DNA from: Saprospiraceae bacterium
GTDB taxonomy: Bacteria > Bacteroidota > Bacteroidia > Chitinophagales > Saprospiraceae
Direction of reading: 5' to 3'
Length of the DNA: 40,197 nucleotides
Assembly: GCA_013360405.1 (NCBI GenBank)
Contig: JABWBR010000045.1
Location: forward strand, 1 to 40,197
Part shown: positions 1-9,200 of the stretch, one piece after another
Layout: every line of letters starts with the position of its first letter
Position numbering within the stretch: position 1 is the first letter of the stretch
The notes under the pieces: model-generated
What the model was told of the DNA's origin: nothing
Database searches by the model: none
What the model saw: only the letters and a program-made list of their open reading frames with translations
Position numbers and translations under genes: made by a program

Positions 1-152
1 AGTGTGGGAGGGAGAGAGTGAGAGATATTCAGGACAAGTCACACCCTCTCACATTGACCGTTCTAAGGGTAACGGCAATATGATATTCAAGTGTGGGAGG
101 GAGAGAGTGAGAGATATTCAGGACAAGTCACACCCTCTCACCCTCCCACACT
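1..152. repeat. Duplicated purine-rich spacer repeat with inverted arm
   Basis: A 52-bp block rich in GGGAG/GAGAG occurs twice, at 1-52 and 90-141, apparently identical. Directly after the second copy, CCCTCCCACAC (141-151) is the reverse complement of GTGTGGGAGGG (91-101), so this half can fold into a hairpin. The block lies just past the stop of the leftward Omp28-like gene at 162 and could end its transcript. Short open frames here are products of the repeat, not genes. Related motifs occur at 6106-6189. Confidence 0.75.
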
Positions 153-161
153 CTCACCCTC

Positions 162-1001
162 TTACTCCGTTATTTCCACCTCATGCGCCTGCAACACCTC
201 CTTCGAGCCGCCGCCAAAGTGCACAAACGCCACAATATGGCAATTGTCGGCCACCCAGCCGTCGGGGAGCGTAAGGGTATAGCTTTTGCTGATCTCCGCG
301 CCGTCTACAAGGGGTTCCGTGAGCGGATTGCCGTCGTAGCTGGTCATCATATCGCGCAACACGTGAAGGTGCACGTAATTCGAAATAAGGGCATCGGGCG
401 TGAGTTGGTAGTCTACGATGCCATTTTCGGTGATCATCACGCTGAGCCGCACGTCGCTTTCGCTGATGTTTTCTTCAATAAAAAGATCGATATCGGCTTT
501 CAATAAGCGCGTGACAGCATTGAATTCGGGCGTAATATCGATTTTCACGCTGGGCGGCGTAGCTAATTCCTGGCCGATGAAATACGGCCACTGCGATTGG
601 CCCAGTTGAAGGTCTTGCTCGCCGTCGAATAATTTGCGGTTGACGACCGCCGTGGGGAAACCCAGCGGCTCGCCCAGATAGCTCAAAATACTGGTGCCTT
701 CCGATGTGCGAAAGTCATAGAGACTCTGCGTATAAGGCGGCGAAAAGAAACCCGCATGGATAGACACGGCTACCAATTGATCTCCATGAGCGCCCAACAG
801 GCTTTGAATAGCCTGGGTTCCTGCCGGACAGTTGACGCAGCGCACGCCTGTGAATTCTTCAATCAACACCTGGCGTTGCTGAGTTTGTACTCCCGAAGTA
901 TCGTCGGGATCGACCACGAAGGGTTTGACTTCGGGCGGCACTTCTTCGCAGGCGCTGAATAACAAAACGCCCATAACCAGGGAGAAAAGGACTTGCTTCA
1001 T
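162..1001 (-). CDS. Omp28-related outer membrane lipoprotein with thioredoxin-like CxxC
   Basis: A 279-residue secreted protein. The chosen start is the ATG at 999-1001, which gives MKQVLFSLVMGVLLFSAC, a lipoprotein-type signal with the acceptor cysteine at residue 18. The frame stays open upstream to an ATG at 1074-1076, but that start would put 25 polar residues before the signal and comes from a local duplication (993-1104). The mature part opens with an EEFTGVRCVNCP motif (Cys55 and Cys58), typical of the thioredoxin-like fold of the Omp28 family, followed by a beta-rich region. The role is probably a periplasm- or surface-facing outer-membrane lipoprotein; whether the cysteine pair is redox-active is unknown. 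It lies 85 nt downstream of the DUF6029 gene on the same strand and is probably co-transcribed with it. Confidence 0.85.
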   Translation of the reverse strand: MKQVLFSLVMGVLLFSACEEVPPEVKPFVVDPDDTSGVQTQQRQVLIEEFTGVRCVNCPAGTQAIQSLLGAHGDQLVAVSIHAGFFSPPYTQSLYDFRTSEGTSILSYLGEPLGFPTAVVNRKLFDGEQDLQLGQSQWPYFIGQELATPPSVKIDITPEFNAVTRLLKADIDLFIEENISESDVRLSVMITENGIVDYQLTPDALISNYVHLHVLRDMMTSYDGNPLTEPLVDGAEISKSYTLTLPDGWVADNCHIVAFVHFGGGSKEVLQAHEVEITE

Positions 1002-1104
1002 AGCTTTGGATTTAAAAGGTAGTATTAACAACCTAAGACCTGAGTGCTGACAGCTGACTGCCAAATTTTGCTTCATAGCTTTTGATTTAGAAGGTAGTGT
1101 TAAC
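993..1104 (-). repeat. 37-bp direct repeat, period 75 bp, at a gene junction
   Basis: Blocks 993-1029 and 1068-1104 match at 34 of 37 positions. On the minus strand each contains a Val-Asn-Thr-Thr-Phe-stop stretch followed by an ATG-Lys-Gln start. The upstream copy is the real end of the DUF6029 gene and the downstream copy is the real start of the Omp28-like gene. The 75-bp period is exactly 25 codons, so both ATGs share one open frame. This looks like a tandem duplication of the intergenic junction. Confidence 0.8.
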
Positions 1105-2781
1105 CGTAAATTTTACCCCGCTGAAGGCCGGCTCCAATCGGCAGATGCCGCCGGTGCAGACCACGCCTTCCACCTGCTTGATATAGCTAAGTGAAAAACG
1201 GCTGGATTTTATGGTATAAAAAATATCGAATCGCGGATAGTGTAGCGACAAGCCATCGCCGTTGCTGTCTTTGGGCGAGTTTTTGCCAGGGTTCACATTG
1301 TACATGTCGGCAGCGGTGAAGGTCCAGTTAGGCGCAATATTGAATTCGATGAGCGCAAAGGCCCAGTCGCCGTAATCCTGCTTGGCGCCTGCCTTGGCGT
1401 CGTCGCCGATAAACATGTATTGGGCCTCGAAGCGCACCGACTTTTTGCGGTCTATTTTATATAAAAAGTCGACATAGGGAATAACGGTTTCTACGATGGG
1501 TACCTCGGGTTTGAATTCGTAGATCTCCTGGTTGTAATTCTGTATCTGCACGCCGCCGCTGAGCGTCCATTTGCGTTCGTATTTGTAGGTAATTTCGGTA
1601 AATAATTCGCGATAGAGCTTCACGCTGTCGAGGCGATTGATAAAAGAATAATTGACGTTAAAGCTCCACTTTTTGTTGGGCGAATAACGGACGTCGGCCT
1701 GGAAGGCCAGCTCGCCGAGTTCCTGGGTGGCGGCGTTGTAGCGGGCGGTGAGGCGGTAGGTATTCACGCGGGTCATCGGCGGCAGAAAGTTGACCAGTCC
1801 GCGGTTGAGTTGCTCCTGCGGGCGCGTACGGAAACTGAAATTTTCGGTGCGCTTGGCTTCCAGGGTGATGCCCAGGCCTTTGGCGGCGTAGCTCAGACTG
1901 GTATACAATACCGAACCTGTGCGATTGATAAACTTGTCGCCGATGATTATTGAATCGGGCGAAATAACAGTAACTCCGAAAGGATCATTGATGGCGTCTT
2001 TGGTTTTGTAGGCGCCCTCTACGTACCACGAGAAAGGCCCGGCGTGCAGGGTATTGTAAGCCGAAAAAGCGTAGTTGTTGTATTTGGGTACAAAAATATC
2101 CTCCGGGAGATAAAATCTGAGCGAAGAGACGAGCGAATTCATCGACGCATCGTCGAGTGTGCGGTTCACCACGCCGATACCCGGCGCCAGCGACCAGGTG
2201 GAGGTGGAGTCGCCGGTGACGAAGCCCTCCAGGCTAAAACCTTTGATGATCGAGCGGTAGGCGTCGAATTGCTGTTTCTGGCGGCCGGTGAAACCTTTTA
2301 TCACCCAGTTGGGCGCTATGTCGTAGGTGAGCCGCAAGCCCACCAGCGCGTTGTCGATGAGCAGCGGGCGCTCCTCAAAAGCGCGGAAGATGATGCCGCT
2401 GCCTATCTGGTCGTACATATAACCCACCGTAATGCCCAGCTTGTTGATACGCTTGCGCACAAACCAGTTGCCGATGCCCTGGTCGGTATACGAACTGGTG
2501 GGATTGAGCAGGTTGGAGTTGTTGAATAAGTCGAAGCGTAGGCCGATATCGAAGCCCCAATTGCTGTACAGGAGGTTGAGCCAGGCGTCGGCGCCGTAGA
2601 GTTGGCGATCGTATTGAGGCGTATTGGCCGCACCGATGAGCGAGTCGCGCATGAAAAAATTGGCGTTGCCTTCGAGGCTCCCCGAGATGCGCCCGCCGCC
2701 GGATTCTTGCTCCTGGCTGTACGCCAACTGACAAAAGCACGTTAAGCAAATCGCACAGACTAGTAGTAAGTGGTTTTTCAT
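1087..2781 (-). CDS. DUF6029-type outer membrane beta-barrel protein
   Basis: A 564-residue protein with a clear signal peptide (MKNHLLLVCAICLTCFCQLAYS, then Q). The rest alternates short amphipathic strands rich in Tyr, Phe, Trp and Arg, and ends in a terminal aromatic (TVNTTF), as expected of an outer-membrane barrel. The start, GGGRISGSLEGNANFFMRDS, and the following YGADAWLNLLYSNWGFDIGL stretch resemble the Bacteroidota family DUF6029, for which no biochemical role is known to me. A well-formed promoter sits 79-108 nt upstream. The Omp28-like gene follows on the same strand, and a TlpA-like thioredoxin gene is divergent. This grouping suggests envelope redox or assembly work, but that is only context. 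Family assignment is from memory of sequence pattern. Confidence 0.8.
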   Translation of the reverse strand: MKNHLLLVCAICLTCFCQLAYSQEQESGGGRISGSLEGNANFFMRDSLIGAANTPQYDRQLYGADAWLNLLYSNWGFDIGLRFDLFNNSNLLNPTSSYTDQGIGNWFVRKRINKLGITVGYMYDQIGSGIIFRAFEERPLLIDNALVGLRLTYDIAPNWVIKGFTGRQKQQFDAYRSIIKGFSLEGFVTGDSTSTWSLAPGIGVVNRTLDDASMNSLVSSLRFYLPEDIFVPKYNNYAFSAYNTLHAGPFSWYVEGAYKTKDAINDPFGVTVISPDSIIIGDKFINRTGSVLYTSLSYAAKGLGITLEAKRTENFSFRTRPQEQLNRGLVNFLPPMTRVNTYRLTARYNAATQELGELAFQADVRYSPNKKWSFNVNYSFINRLDSVKLYRELFTEITYKYERKWTLSGGVQIQNYNQEIYEFKPEVPIVETVIPYVDFLYKIDRKKSVRFEAQYMFIGDDAKAGAKQDYGDWAFALIEFNIAPNWTFTAADMYNVNPGKNSPKDSNGDGLSLHYPRFDIFYTIKSSRFSLSYIKQVEGVVCTGGICRLEPAFSGVKFTVNTTF

Positions 2782-2859
2782 CGAAAATCGTTTAGTTTTG
2801 CCTCGCCGGCAAGTGTTACCGTCGGGTTAAAGGTGACTGATAGATACAACTTTAGTCTA

Positions 2860-2889
2860 CAAAGATACGTATAGCCTCAGTGAAGGCAA
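2860..2889 (-). promoter_or_regulatory. Bacteroidota-type promoter for the DUF6029-Omp28 genes
   Basis: Read on the minus strand, TTG (2887-2889) is followed by 19 nt and then TATCTTTG (2860-2867). This matches the Bacteroidota sigma factor consensus TTG-N19-TAnnTTTG. It would give a leader of roughly 70 nt before the start at 2781. Confidence 0.65.
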
Positions 2890-2981
2890 TTTTCGCGTAT
2901 TTTAGCCAAATCACAGATGATATTTGCAAAAATAGTCTTTCAGCAAACATCTTTTTTTCATCATACAAACCGTAAAAGGCG

Positions 2982-3479
2982 ATGCACACAAAATTAACCG
3001 TAGTTACCCTTTTTATGAGTCTTTTTTCTCTTACGGCTTTCGCCCAAAAAGGCGTGCCGGCAGTAGAGGTAAAAACCCTCGACGGCAAAAGCGTAAATAT
3101 CCAGGATTATACCCAAAACGGCAAGATCACGGTGATCAGCTTCTGGGCCACCTGGTGCAAACCCTGCCAATTGGAACTCGACAATGTGATGGAACTTTAC
3201 CCCGAATGGCAGGAGAAATACAACGTGCAATTCCTCGCCGTTACGATTGATACCCAACGCGCCCTGGCCAAGGTAGGCCCCCTGGTGGAATCCAAAGGCT
3301 GGGAATATACCATCCTCGCCGATGCCAACCAGGCGCTCAAAACGGCGATGAATTTCCAGGCTATCCCCCAGACTTTCCTGGTGGACGCCTCCGGCAATAT
3401 CGTTTATGAGCACTCCGGCTATGTGCCCGGCAATGAGTTCGAATTGGAGGAGAAGATCAAGGCGGTGGCGGGGAAATAG
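2982..3479 (+). CDS. TlpA-family thiol-disulfide oxidoreductase (thioredoxin-like)
   Basis: A 165-residue protein with a signal peptide (LTVVTLFMSLFSLTAFAQ) and one redoxin/thioredoxin domain. The active site is WATWCKPC, with Cys59 and Cys62. It is followed by the usual ELDNVMELYPEW helix and the cis-proline loop AIPQTFLVD. It should act outside the cytoplasm as a disulfide reductase, for example in cytochrome c maturation or envelope protein repair; its real partner is not visible. It is transcribed away from the DUF6029-Omp28 pair, and the latter member also carries a CxxC. The length is normal for a single-domain TlpA-like protein. The ATG at 2982 sits directly before the signal sequence. 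Confidence 0.93.
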   Translation: MHTKLTVVTLFMSLFSLTAFAQKGVPAVEVKTLDGKSVNIQDYTQNGKITVISFWATWCKPCQLELDNVMELYPEWQEKYNVQFLAVTIDTQRALAKVGPLVESKGWEYTILADANQALKTAMNFQAIPQTFLVDASGNIVYEHSGYVPGNEFELEEKIKAVAGK

Positions 3480-3483
3480 TTCT

Positions 3484-3552
3484 CTGTTCTCTGTTAAAGT
3501 TTAATTAGCAAAGATAATGAACGGAGAACGGACAACCGACAACCGACAACCG
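3484..3552. repeat. Inverted repeat plus 7-bp tandem repeat between convergent genes
   Basis: TCTGTTCTCTGTT (3484-3496) pairs imperfectly with AACGGAGAACGGA (3521-3533), 11 of 13. Next come three copies of GACAACC (3532-3552). The spacer separates the ends of two convergent genes (3479 plus and 3558 minus), so it may serve as a terminator for both. It belongs to a class of simple-sequence inverted spacers seen several times in this window. Confidence 0.55.
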
Positions 3553-3557
3553 AGAAC

Positions 3558-4709
3558 TCAATCCCCCATCCCCCTTCTGTTTACATATGCCGACAGGATG
3601 ACGATGGAGGCTCTCACTGCAAAGAAGCTCAGCCGGCTCTTGACTTTGTCCAAAAAGGTTTGCTCCATCCGGAATTGCTCGTGGCTGATTTTCCGGCTAC
3701 TGGACAGTTTATCGTGCAAATGAGCGGAGAATTGCGAGGAGAAAGCGGCATCGGGTACTTCGATGTTCATTTCTATACTTGAATAAGCGCTCAACCAGTT
3801 GATATTGTATGAGCCTACGGTCGACCATTGGCCGTCTACAACCGCTGCTTTTCCGTGCATAACGGAATGCGGCCATTCGTATATTTCGATATTATTTTTA
3901 AATAAAAAAGAATACATATAGCGGGTGGCGTATTTTATCAAAGGCACATCAGAAATGCCGGATAGGAGTATTTTTATTTTTACGCCGCGTTTTGCCGCGT
4001 TTTTGAGCGCTTTTCGAAATTTATACCCAGGAATAAAATAACTCCCAAGGATAATGATTTCTGTTTTGGCATTTCCAATAGCTCTCCGGTAAGCAGTAGA
4101 GATTTCGTTTTTATAATTTAGCCAGTCGTTTTGGCTTATTTTAATAGCTGTTTTATGGGTACTATTAGCAGGGTGGGCATGTGATTTTCTTTTACTCCTG
4201 TTGTGATAATAAAAATCAGCACAGATTTTTTGTAGTTTTTTGCACACCTCTCCACGCACTAATACCGCGTAATCCAGCCAGGCTTTCTCCGTAGCCGTGC
4301 CTTTGTATTTATCGGCAATATTTATGCCTCCTATCAGCGCTACGGCGCCGTCGGCAACCACAATTTTGTGGTGTAACCTTCTTCCGAAGTATATATTTTT
4401 ATACGTAAATAACGGTGCAAAAAAACGAAAGTGGATATTGTTTTTTAATAATTCAGACGCTTTGTTTTTAAAAGAAGAAGATCCGTAGCTGTCGAGCAAT
4501 ACGAATATTTTTACACCCCGCTGCGCAGCTTTAATAAGCTCCGAGGCTATACTATTCCCGGTGTCGTCGTTTTCAAAAATATAGGTCTGGATATGCAATT
4601 CGCGATGCGCATCGGCGATGAGTTTTATTAATTTATTAAAATAATCATCCCCGCTGTGCACCAGCTGTACTTCGTCGGCGTAATCTACCGTGGCAGTTTT
4701 TTTTGGCAT
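3558..4709 (-). CDS. Phospholipase D / cardiolipin synthase-like enzyme
   Basis: A 383-residue protein with two complete HxKxxxxD (HKD) motifs: H113-K115-D120, followed by the glycine pair in ALIGGIN, and H285-K287-D292, followed by STVGSYN. Two such motifs build one active site that transfers a phosphatidyl group. The family makes cardiolipin from two phosphatidylglycerols or from phosphatidylglycerol plus phosphatidylethanolamine. There is no N-terminal membrane helix, so it resembles the ClsB type rather than the ClsA type. A hydrophobic stretch near the C terminus (FFAVRASIVILSAYV) could anchor it to the membrane. Codon use is more AT-rich than in its neighbours. A generic phospholipase D or phosphodiesterase role cannot be excluded. 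Confidence 0.85.
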   Translation of the reverse strand: MPKKTATVDYADEVQLVHSGDDYFNKLIKLIADAHRELHIQTYIFENDDTGNSIASELIKAAQRGVKIFVLLDSYGSSSFKNKASELLKNNIHFRFFAPLFTYKNIYFGRRLHHKIVVADGAVALIGGINIADKYKGTATEKAWLDYAVLVRGEVCKKLQKICADFYYHNRSKRKSHAHPANSTHKTAIKISQNDWLNYKNEISTAYRRAIGNAKTEIIILGSYFIPGYKFRKALKNAAKRGVKIKILLSGISDVPLIKYATRYMYSFLFKNNIEIYEWPHSVMHGKAAVVDGQWSTVGSYNINWLSAYSSIEMNIEVPDAAFSSQFSAHLHDKLSSSRKISHEQFRMEQTFLDKVKSRLSFFAVRASIVILSAYVNRRGMGD

Positions 4710-4730
4710 AAACTAAATCATGAAACCATA

Positions 4731-4762
4731 AAGGGAGGCGGGCACATGGCCCACCTCCCCTT
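4731..4762 (-). terminator. Hairpin downstream of the 225-residue barrel gene
   Basis: AAGGGAGGCGGGC and GGCCCACCTCCCCTT form a strong GC-rich stem with one bulge and a 4-nt loop. It lies between the stop at 4786 and the next gene start at 4709 on the same strand. There is no long U tract after it, so termination may be partial and allow some read-through into the phospholipase D-like gene. Confidence 0.5.
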
Positions 4763-4785
4763 ATTAACGTTATACGGAAGGTTTA

Positions 4786-5463
4786 TTATTTATTCCTGAA
4801 AAAAACATAGCCGACAGAGATGCCAAGCACATTATTGCTCACCGTGAAACCATCTTCTGTGTAGGGTGAAATATTGGCTAACCCCAGCGCATAAGATACG
4901 CCGACTCGGAAAGCATTTATTTCTACTCCTCCACCGATCGTTACACCAAAATCGCCTCTCAAAAAGTCGTCATTTTCTTCATCCGAACCCCAGTGTATGG
5001 CTGCTTCGTCTTTTTCCGTTTCACCCTGGTAACTTGCTTTGGCTTTAACGTTACCGGTCAGGCCTACGCCGACATACGGCCCTATTGCGCCGTTGATTTT
5101 AACGCCTCCCGCGTCAAAAGTAAATTTACCGGTCACTGGCACTTCTAAATAATAAAGATTCATGGTCTCTTTAATCTCAAACGGACCACCTTCGAATGTT
5201 TCCTTCTCCTGGATTCTAAACCCTCTTGTAGAAAGAAGCGCTCCGGTTTCCAATGAAAATACACCTGCTATCGGAAATTCGGCCGTTATCCCCGCGTGAA
5301 AGCCCGGGTTCAGCTTCAAGTCGTCACTGTACGTATCATCGTTGTCCTTCATCACCATAGTTGATAAATTCAAACCACCTTTCACAGCAAATGTTTGAGC
5401 GAAAGCGCCCGTCGCCAGGGTGACTACCACAGCTAAAAGCGCTAGTTTCATCAGAGCTCTCAT
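4786..5463 (-). CDS. PorT-like outer membrane beta-barrel protein
   Basis: A 225-residue protein with a signal peptide (MKLALLAVVVTLATGAFAQ, starting at M5 of the frame; the upstream Met may also be the start). The mature protein opens with FAVKGGLNLSTM and continues through repeated glycine-rich strands such as NPGFHAGITAEF and DFGVTIGGGVEINAFRVGVS. It ends SVGYVFFRNK, the usual layout of the small eight-stranded OMP_b-brl_2/PorT-like family. An acidic stretch (EKDEAAIHWGSDEENDDF) probably forms an extracellular loop. No specific ligand or transport role can be read. It is followed by a hairpin and then the phospholipase D-like gene. Confidence 0.85.
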   Translation of the reverse strand: MRALMKLALLAVVVTLATGAFAQTFAVKGGLNLSTMVMKDNDDTYSDDLKLNPGFHAGITAEFPIAGVFSLETGALLSTRGFRIQEKETFEGGPFEIKETMNLYYLEVPVTGKFTFDAGGVKINGAIGPYVGVGLTGNVKAKASYQGETEKDEAAIHWGSDEENDDFLRGDFGVTIGGGVEINAFRVGVSYALGLANISPYTEDGFTVSNNVLGISVGYVFFRNK

Positions 5464-5658
5464 GATGGTATTTTTAATGGTTAAGCCTACTCTTAAGGCT
5501 TTTCGGCATTGCCCCGTTTTTTTAAGTGGTTACTGGATTCCACTTTTGTGTAAATTATTAGTAATGAGTTTTTTATAAAAATTTACGACAAATAAATATA
5601 CGTGTTTTTTTTGAGAAAAACAAGATTTTTCCATGTTTAATTCAGGAGGTGACTTCGA

Positions 5659-5934
5659 GTCTAATTTCGTCAACTTAATACTACTTTGCCACTTTAAACC
5701 AAGCATACTAGATATTGCGCTCCTCCGGAGCTTTTGAGATCATTTTATTGCTAGTTCTACCAATATTTCGGCCCTCCGGGCCTTTAAAGATGCCCCAAAA
5801 GCCCCAGAGGGGCGTACCTATTGGTAGAAAATCATGAGCAAAGCGTATTACAGCCCCAGCGGGGCGAAATATGTGCACATGTTTCATGCGACATTTTAAA
5901 GTGACAAAGTACTATTAAGTTGACGACATTAGTC
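5659..5934. mobile_element. 276-bp MITE-like element with 40-bp terminal inverted repeats
   Basis: The arms 5659-5698 and 5895-5934 are inverted repeats matching at 36 of 40 positions. Between them are four GC-rich mini-palindromes of REP type: GCTCCTCCGGAGC, GGCCCTCCGGGCC, GCCCCAGAGGGGC and GCCCCAGCGGGGC. An inner inverted pair is built around TCTACCAAT/ATTGGTAGA. There is no coding potential, and I see no clear target-site duplication. The shape is that of a non-autonomous element or large composite hairpin. It fills most of the 760-bp gene-free spacer from 5464 to 6227. Confidence 0.75.
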
Positions 5935-6046
5935 CCAAACTCCCCCTTAATACTTCCTTAACCACAACTCCCTCATTTTTAACAAATTCCTAACCAAGAA
6001 TTTTTCAAAAAGGGTGTCTTGTCATGTAGTACAGATACTTAAGTCA

Positions 6047-6078
6047 TTGCGCAAAAGCGTTTTATTGAATAAAATTTG
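6047..6078 (+). promoter_or_regulatory. Possible promoter for the 1046-residue PD40/peptidase gene
   Basis: TTG (6047-6049), a 21-nt spacer and AAAATTTG (6071-6078) approximate the Bacteroidota consensus. The first base of the -7 box differs and the spacer is slightly long. If used, the leader would be about 145 nt and would contain the 6106-6189 hairpin. Confidence 0.3.
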
Positions 6079-6105
6079 TATAGACTGTTACCCCGGGAAA
6101 GCTCT

Positions 6106-6189
6106 GTTTGAGGGTGGGAGTGTGAGAGTGTGGGAGAGTGGGAATCAAAGATCCCTCCCTCTCTCCCTCTCTCCCTCCCACCCTCAAAC
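6106..6189. repeat. Perfect 15-bp inverted repeat in a GGGAG/CTCCC spacer
   Basis: GTTTGAGGGTGGGAG (6106-6120) is the exact reverse complement of 6175-6189. The strand between them is a purine run (GTGAGAGTGTGGGAGAG) followed by a pyrimidine run (repeated CCCTCTCT). It lies 38 bp before the start at 6228, inside the likely leader. The motif is the same as in the spacer at 1-152, and its strand asymmetry could allow unusual DNA or RNA folds. Confidence 0.7.
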
Positions 6190-6227
6190 CGGGCAACCCG
6201 GGCTAATATCCACAAAAACCTGAGATT

Positions 6228-9200
6228 ATGAGGGCTCCACACATCATCCTGGCCTTATTGCTGGCAGCTTCATCTATCACTACTATGCAGGCCCAGTATT
6301 TTGGCCGCAACAAACCGAACTACGAGCAATTTGATTTCAAGGTGTACAAAACACCGCATTTTGAAATTTATCATTATCTGAATAACCAGGAAAAACTGTC
6401 GGAACTCGCCGGCTGGAGTGAACACTGGTACACCCTGCACCAGCGCGTGCTGCGCGATACCATCCTTGGACTCAACCCCCTCATTTTTTATAACGACCAT
6501 GCCGATTTCCAGCAAACCAATACCATCGGAGGCTCAGTGGGCGTGGGCACCGGCGGCGTCACAGAAGCGCTGAAAAACCGGGTGATTATGCCCATCGCCA
6601 TGTCGAACCAGCAGACCTTCCACGTGCTGGGCCACGAGATGGTGCACGCTTTTCAATACGATATGATCCTGAAAGGCGACTCGACGTCGATGCGCGATTT
6701 TGGCAATATACCCCTGTGGATGACGGAGGGCCTCGCCGAATATCTTTCTATCGGCAGCGTTGACCCCCACACAGCTATGTGGATGCGCGACGCCGTGCTG
6801 CACGACGATGTGCCGACGATCAAACAACTCAGTAATCCCAAGTATTTCCCCTATCGCTACGGTCAGGCATTCTGGGCATTCCTCACAGGACTGCAAGGCG
6901 ACAAGGTGATCGCTCCGTTTTACGTGGCTACGGCCCGCTACGGCTTCGACGAGGCCTGCAAGAAGGTGCTCAATATGAGCTCGACCGATTTGTCAAAGCT
7001 GTGGGTGGATGCGATTAAATTGAAGTTCGGACCTTACCTGGGCGATAAGAAGGAGCGGCTGGCCGGCAAGGAACTGATCAACGACAAAAACGGCGGACTG
7101 ATGAACCTATCCCCCGAGATCAGCCCCAATGGCAGGTATGTCATGTTTATGTCGGAGCGCAGCCTGTTTTCGATAGACCTCTACATAGCCGATGCCCGCA
7201 CCGGCGAGGTGATCCGCAAGGTGGCCAATACGCTCACCGATGGCCATATCGACGACTATAATTTTATCGAGTCCTCCGGCGCCTGGTCGCCCGATAGCAA
7301 ACAATTTGCTTTTGTGGCGGTAAGCAAAGGGCAGAATATCCTGGTGATCAAAGAGGCCCTCAGCGGAAAAACCGTGCGCGAAGTGAAAATCAAAGGCCTG
7401 CCCGCGTTCAGCAACCCGGCCTGGTCGCCCGACGGCAAAACGATTGTGGTCTGCGGCCTGCTGGATGGACAAGTCGACCTTTTTTCTTATAATTTAAAAA
7501 ATAAAACCGTCACCCGCCTCACCAACGACCGCTACTCGGAGATGCACTCCGAATGGTCGGCCGACGGCGCCCAATTGCTCTTCGCTACCGACGAGCTGAG
7601 CTGGCGCCGCGGTAGCGACCAGGGCCGTTGGACGTTCAATATCGCCTCGTTCGATGTCGCTTCCGGGCAAACCCGTCATTTCGACGTATTCCCCGGCGCC
7701 AACAACCTCAACCCCGTGCTGGATACCGCCGGCAATGTGCTCTTTTTATCGGACCGCGACGGGTTCCGCAATATTTATAAATACGAAACCGCTACCGGCA
7801 AGGTATTCCAACTCACTAAGCTGCTCACCGGCGTGAGCGGCATCACGACTTACTCGCCGGCGATGAGCGTGGATGCGCGCCGCGATAAGCTGGTGTATTC
7901 GTATTACGGCAAAAACAATTATATGGTCTATACCGCCAAACCGGCTGATTTTTTAAATGAGGAGGTCGACCCGCTGGCCGTGAATTATGAGGCGGCCCAA
8001 CTGCCCCGCGTGAACAAACGGGCGGATATGGTAGTCGACCCGCAAATTGCCCAGGGCGTCGACGAAGCAACCCTGGCAGCCGAATCCGGCAAATACGTGG
8101 CATCGCCCTATAAATCAAAATTCAAACTCGACTACGTGGGCGGCAGCACGGCAATCGGTATCGGCAACAGCCCTACTTTTGGCACCACTACCGGCGCTGC
8201 CGGCGGGGTTGATTTGTTGTTCAGCGATATGGTGGGCAATCACCAGCTATACACCAGCCTGGCACTCAACGGCGAAGTATCTGATTTTGGCGGCATCGTG
8301 GCCTATTTCAACCGCGAACACCGCGTGAACTGGGGCGGCGTGATCTCGCATATCCCTTACCGCTTTTCCAGCGGCTATAATTTCGGGGGGCTCGATACAC
8401 TACCCATCAGCGACGACCTCGCTATCCAGGCCTACGAGTACAATTACCAGATCTACCGCTTGTTTACGCAGGAGATAGGCGCTTTTGCCCAATTGCCCTT
8501 TACTTCTACCCTCAGGGTGGAGGCCGGTGCTTATTATACGCATTACAGCGGCCGCGTGGATGAATACAAAGATTATTACGAAGCGATAGACCACGACGGA
8601 AACCCGAATACCTGGCCGCTGATAGGCAATCTGATTGCGCAGGATCGCGACAAGGTGGGCAAGCTGCCCCGCTACGATACCTGGCGACTCGAAGCAGCCC
8701 TCGTGGGCGACAATTCGGTGTTTGGCCTTACGGCGCCGCTGGCCGGCCGGCGTTTCCGCGTGGGTGTCAACCAATATTTCGGCGAATTCCACTACGCCGA
8801 AGCACTGGCTGATTTCCGTTTTTATAAATTCCTGAAGCCGCTGGGTTTTGCCTTCCGGGCTATGCACTATGGGCGCTATGGCCGCGACCACATGAGTGGT
8901 TATGATATGTATGTGGGGAGTCCGTGGTTTATGCACGGCCTCAACACGGGCGGCATCAGTCAGACTTTATTCGAAAACGGCATACAGATCGACCAGTTGC
9001 TGGGCAGCAAAGTGATAGTGTCCAATTTTGAGGTACGCCTGCCGTTTACAGGTCCCAAGCGCCTCGCATTGATACCCTCGAAAGTGCTGTTCACCGACCT
9101 CAACCTGTTTGTCGACGGCGGCATGTCGTGGTACCTGCCCAGCCAGTTTTCAGAAAATACCTACAAAAAAGATGCCTTCGGCAATATCATCCTGGATGAA

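Noticed and set aside
2-282. Two short plus-strand open frames starting MWEGESERYSGQ
   Set aside because: Both are translations of the duplicated spacer repeat and run into the antisense of the Omp28-like gene.
8400-8936. Minus-strand open frames opposite the 1046-residue gene (178 codons and others)
   Set aside because: They overlap a well-supported gene with a barrel domain and show no domain or start signal.
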